The notes beneath the pieces were generated by a model, which saw nothing but the letters and a program-made list of their open reading frames with translations, was not told the DNA's origin and did not search any database. Positions 63,281 to 64,000 of a stretch of DNA of 64,000 nt are shown one piece after another; position 1 is the first letter of the stretch; each line of letters opens with the position of its first letter. The translations under genes were made by a program, and so were the position numbers. Origin of the DNA: Gavia stellata (lineage: Eukaryota; Chordata; Aves; Gaviiformes; Gaviidae); the NCBI RefSeq assembly GCF_030936135.1, contig NC_082596.1:2146155-2210154 (forward strand). Direction: 5' to 3'.

Positions 63281-64000
63281 TGTGGTGGGTTGATCATGGC
63301 TTGATGCCAGGTGCCCACAAAGCTGCTCTATCTCTCCTCCATGTCCTCAGCTGGACAGGGGAGAGAAAATATAATTGAAGGCTCGTGGGTCTAGATAAGG
63401 GCAGGGAGAGATTACTCACCAACTACTGTCATGGGCAAAATGAACTCACAGAATCACAGAATCACTAAGGTTGGAAAAGACCTGTAAGATCATCAAGTCC
63501 AACCAGCAACGCAACACCACCATGCCCATTAAGCCATGTCCCACAATGCCTCGTCCACACGTTCCTTGAACACCTTCAGTGATGGTGACTCCACCACTTC
63601 CCTGGGCAGCTTATTCCAGTGTTTCACCACTCTCAGTAAAGAAATTAATTTAATTTATTGCCAATCAAAATCAGAGTAGGGCAATGAGAAAATAAAACCA
63701 AATCTTAAAAACATCTTCCCCCCACCCCTCCCTTTTTCCCGGGTTCAGCTTCACTCCCGATTTCTCTGCCTCCTCTCCCCGAGTGGCACAGGTGGACGGG
63801 GAATGGGGGTTGCGGTCAGTTCATCACACATTGTCTCTGCCGCTCCTTCCTCCTCAAGGGGAGGACTCCTCACACTCTTCCTCCGCTCCAGTGTGGGGTC
63901 CCTCCCACGGGAGACAGCCCTCCACAAAGTTTTCCAAGTGGGTCCTTCCCACAGGCTACAGTTCTTCACGAACTGCTCCAGCATGGGTCCTTTCCATGGG
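63281..64000 (-). mobile_element. LTR of the same endogenous retrovirus family (partial, cut by window edge)
   Basis: Read on the minus strand, this matches the 3' two-fifths of the LTR at 20708-21818, including the ACGCTGGAGCAG repeats, the AATAAA region and the ...CACCACA end (TGTGGTG at 63281 on the plus strand). A CR1 piece (63448-63645) is nested in it. Relative to the first copy it keeps an extra segment near 63852-63870 containing a GAGTCCTCCCC-type block. The 5' part lies outside the window, so a solo LTR cannot be told from the edge of a provirus. Confidence 0.88.
63448..63645 (-). mobile_element. CR1 LINE 3' fragment nested in the LTR
   Basis: The plus strand shows the reverse complement of the CR1 tail (ACAGAATCACAGAATCACTAAGG), 3' UTR and the final codons of ORF2, ending at CTCAGTAAAGAAATT. 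LTR sequence continues on both sides, so this CR1 inserted after the LTR. About ten LTR bases are missing at the site, and GAAATT (63641-63646) fits both elements. Confidence 0.9.

Noticed and set aside
1..64000. Possible tRNA, rRNA, CRISPR array or bacterial-type operon
   Set aside because: None was recognised. The repeats present are dispersed CR1, LTR, MIR-like or simple repeats, and the organism is a vertebrate.
63281..64000. Possible full provirus at the right edge
   Set aside because: Only LTR sequence is visible. The internal region, if any, lies outside the window, so a provirus cannot be claimed.

Overview
The window is vertebrate nuclear DNA, almost certainly from a bird. Every recognisable young retroposon is a CR1 LINE with the avian-type 3' end (ATTCTGTG-like tandem tail). 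There is also an avian-style 1.1 kb endogenous retrovirus LTR, a scatter of very old MIR/L3-like repeats, and no Alu, B1 or L1. Base composition is AT-moderate, and there are no operons, tRNAs, rRNAs or CRISPR arrays.

Only one protein-coding gene can be supported. It lies on the minus strand and has three coding exons: 22790..22739, 19704..19597 and 17972..17761. The splice sites are canonical GT-AG and both introns are in phase 1. It encodes a complete 123-residue Ly6/uPAR-fold protein with a signal peptide, ten cysteines, one N-glycosylation sequon and a hydrophobic C-terminal tail for GPI anchoring. The sequence around the exon 2/exon 3 junction and the C-terminal cysteine cluster most resembles prostate stem cell antigen (PSCA). 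A TATA box lies 52 bases upstream of the ATG, with a perfect p53/p63-type half-site just upstream of it.

Layout: 1-17760 has no supported gene; it holds old LINE remnants (585-880 and 6100-6960), a long CR1 fragment (8387-9215) and a MIR remnant. 17761-22850 is the PSCA-like gene. Its intron 1 carries a complete solo LTR (20708-21818, antisense to the gene, flanked by the 5-bp duplication GCCCT) and a strong G-quadruplex motif on the coding strand. 22850-64000 is a 41 kb stretch with no recognisable gene. It contains eight further CR1 pieces (one of them ancient), ancient MIR/L3-like SINE remnants, simple repeats and several unique-looking blocks that may be conserved non-coding elements. The right edge (63281-64000) is a second copy of the same LTR on the minus strand, interrupted by a nested CR1.

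I found no novel multi-gene system. The most useful observations are the complete PSCA-like gene model, the intronic solo LTR with its tandem-repeat body, and the nested CR1-in-LTR insertion, which gives a relative age order. Most open frames in the window are chance or repeat-derived. Family names rest on sequence recognition by eye, with no database search.
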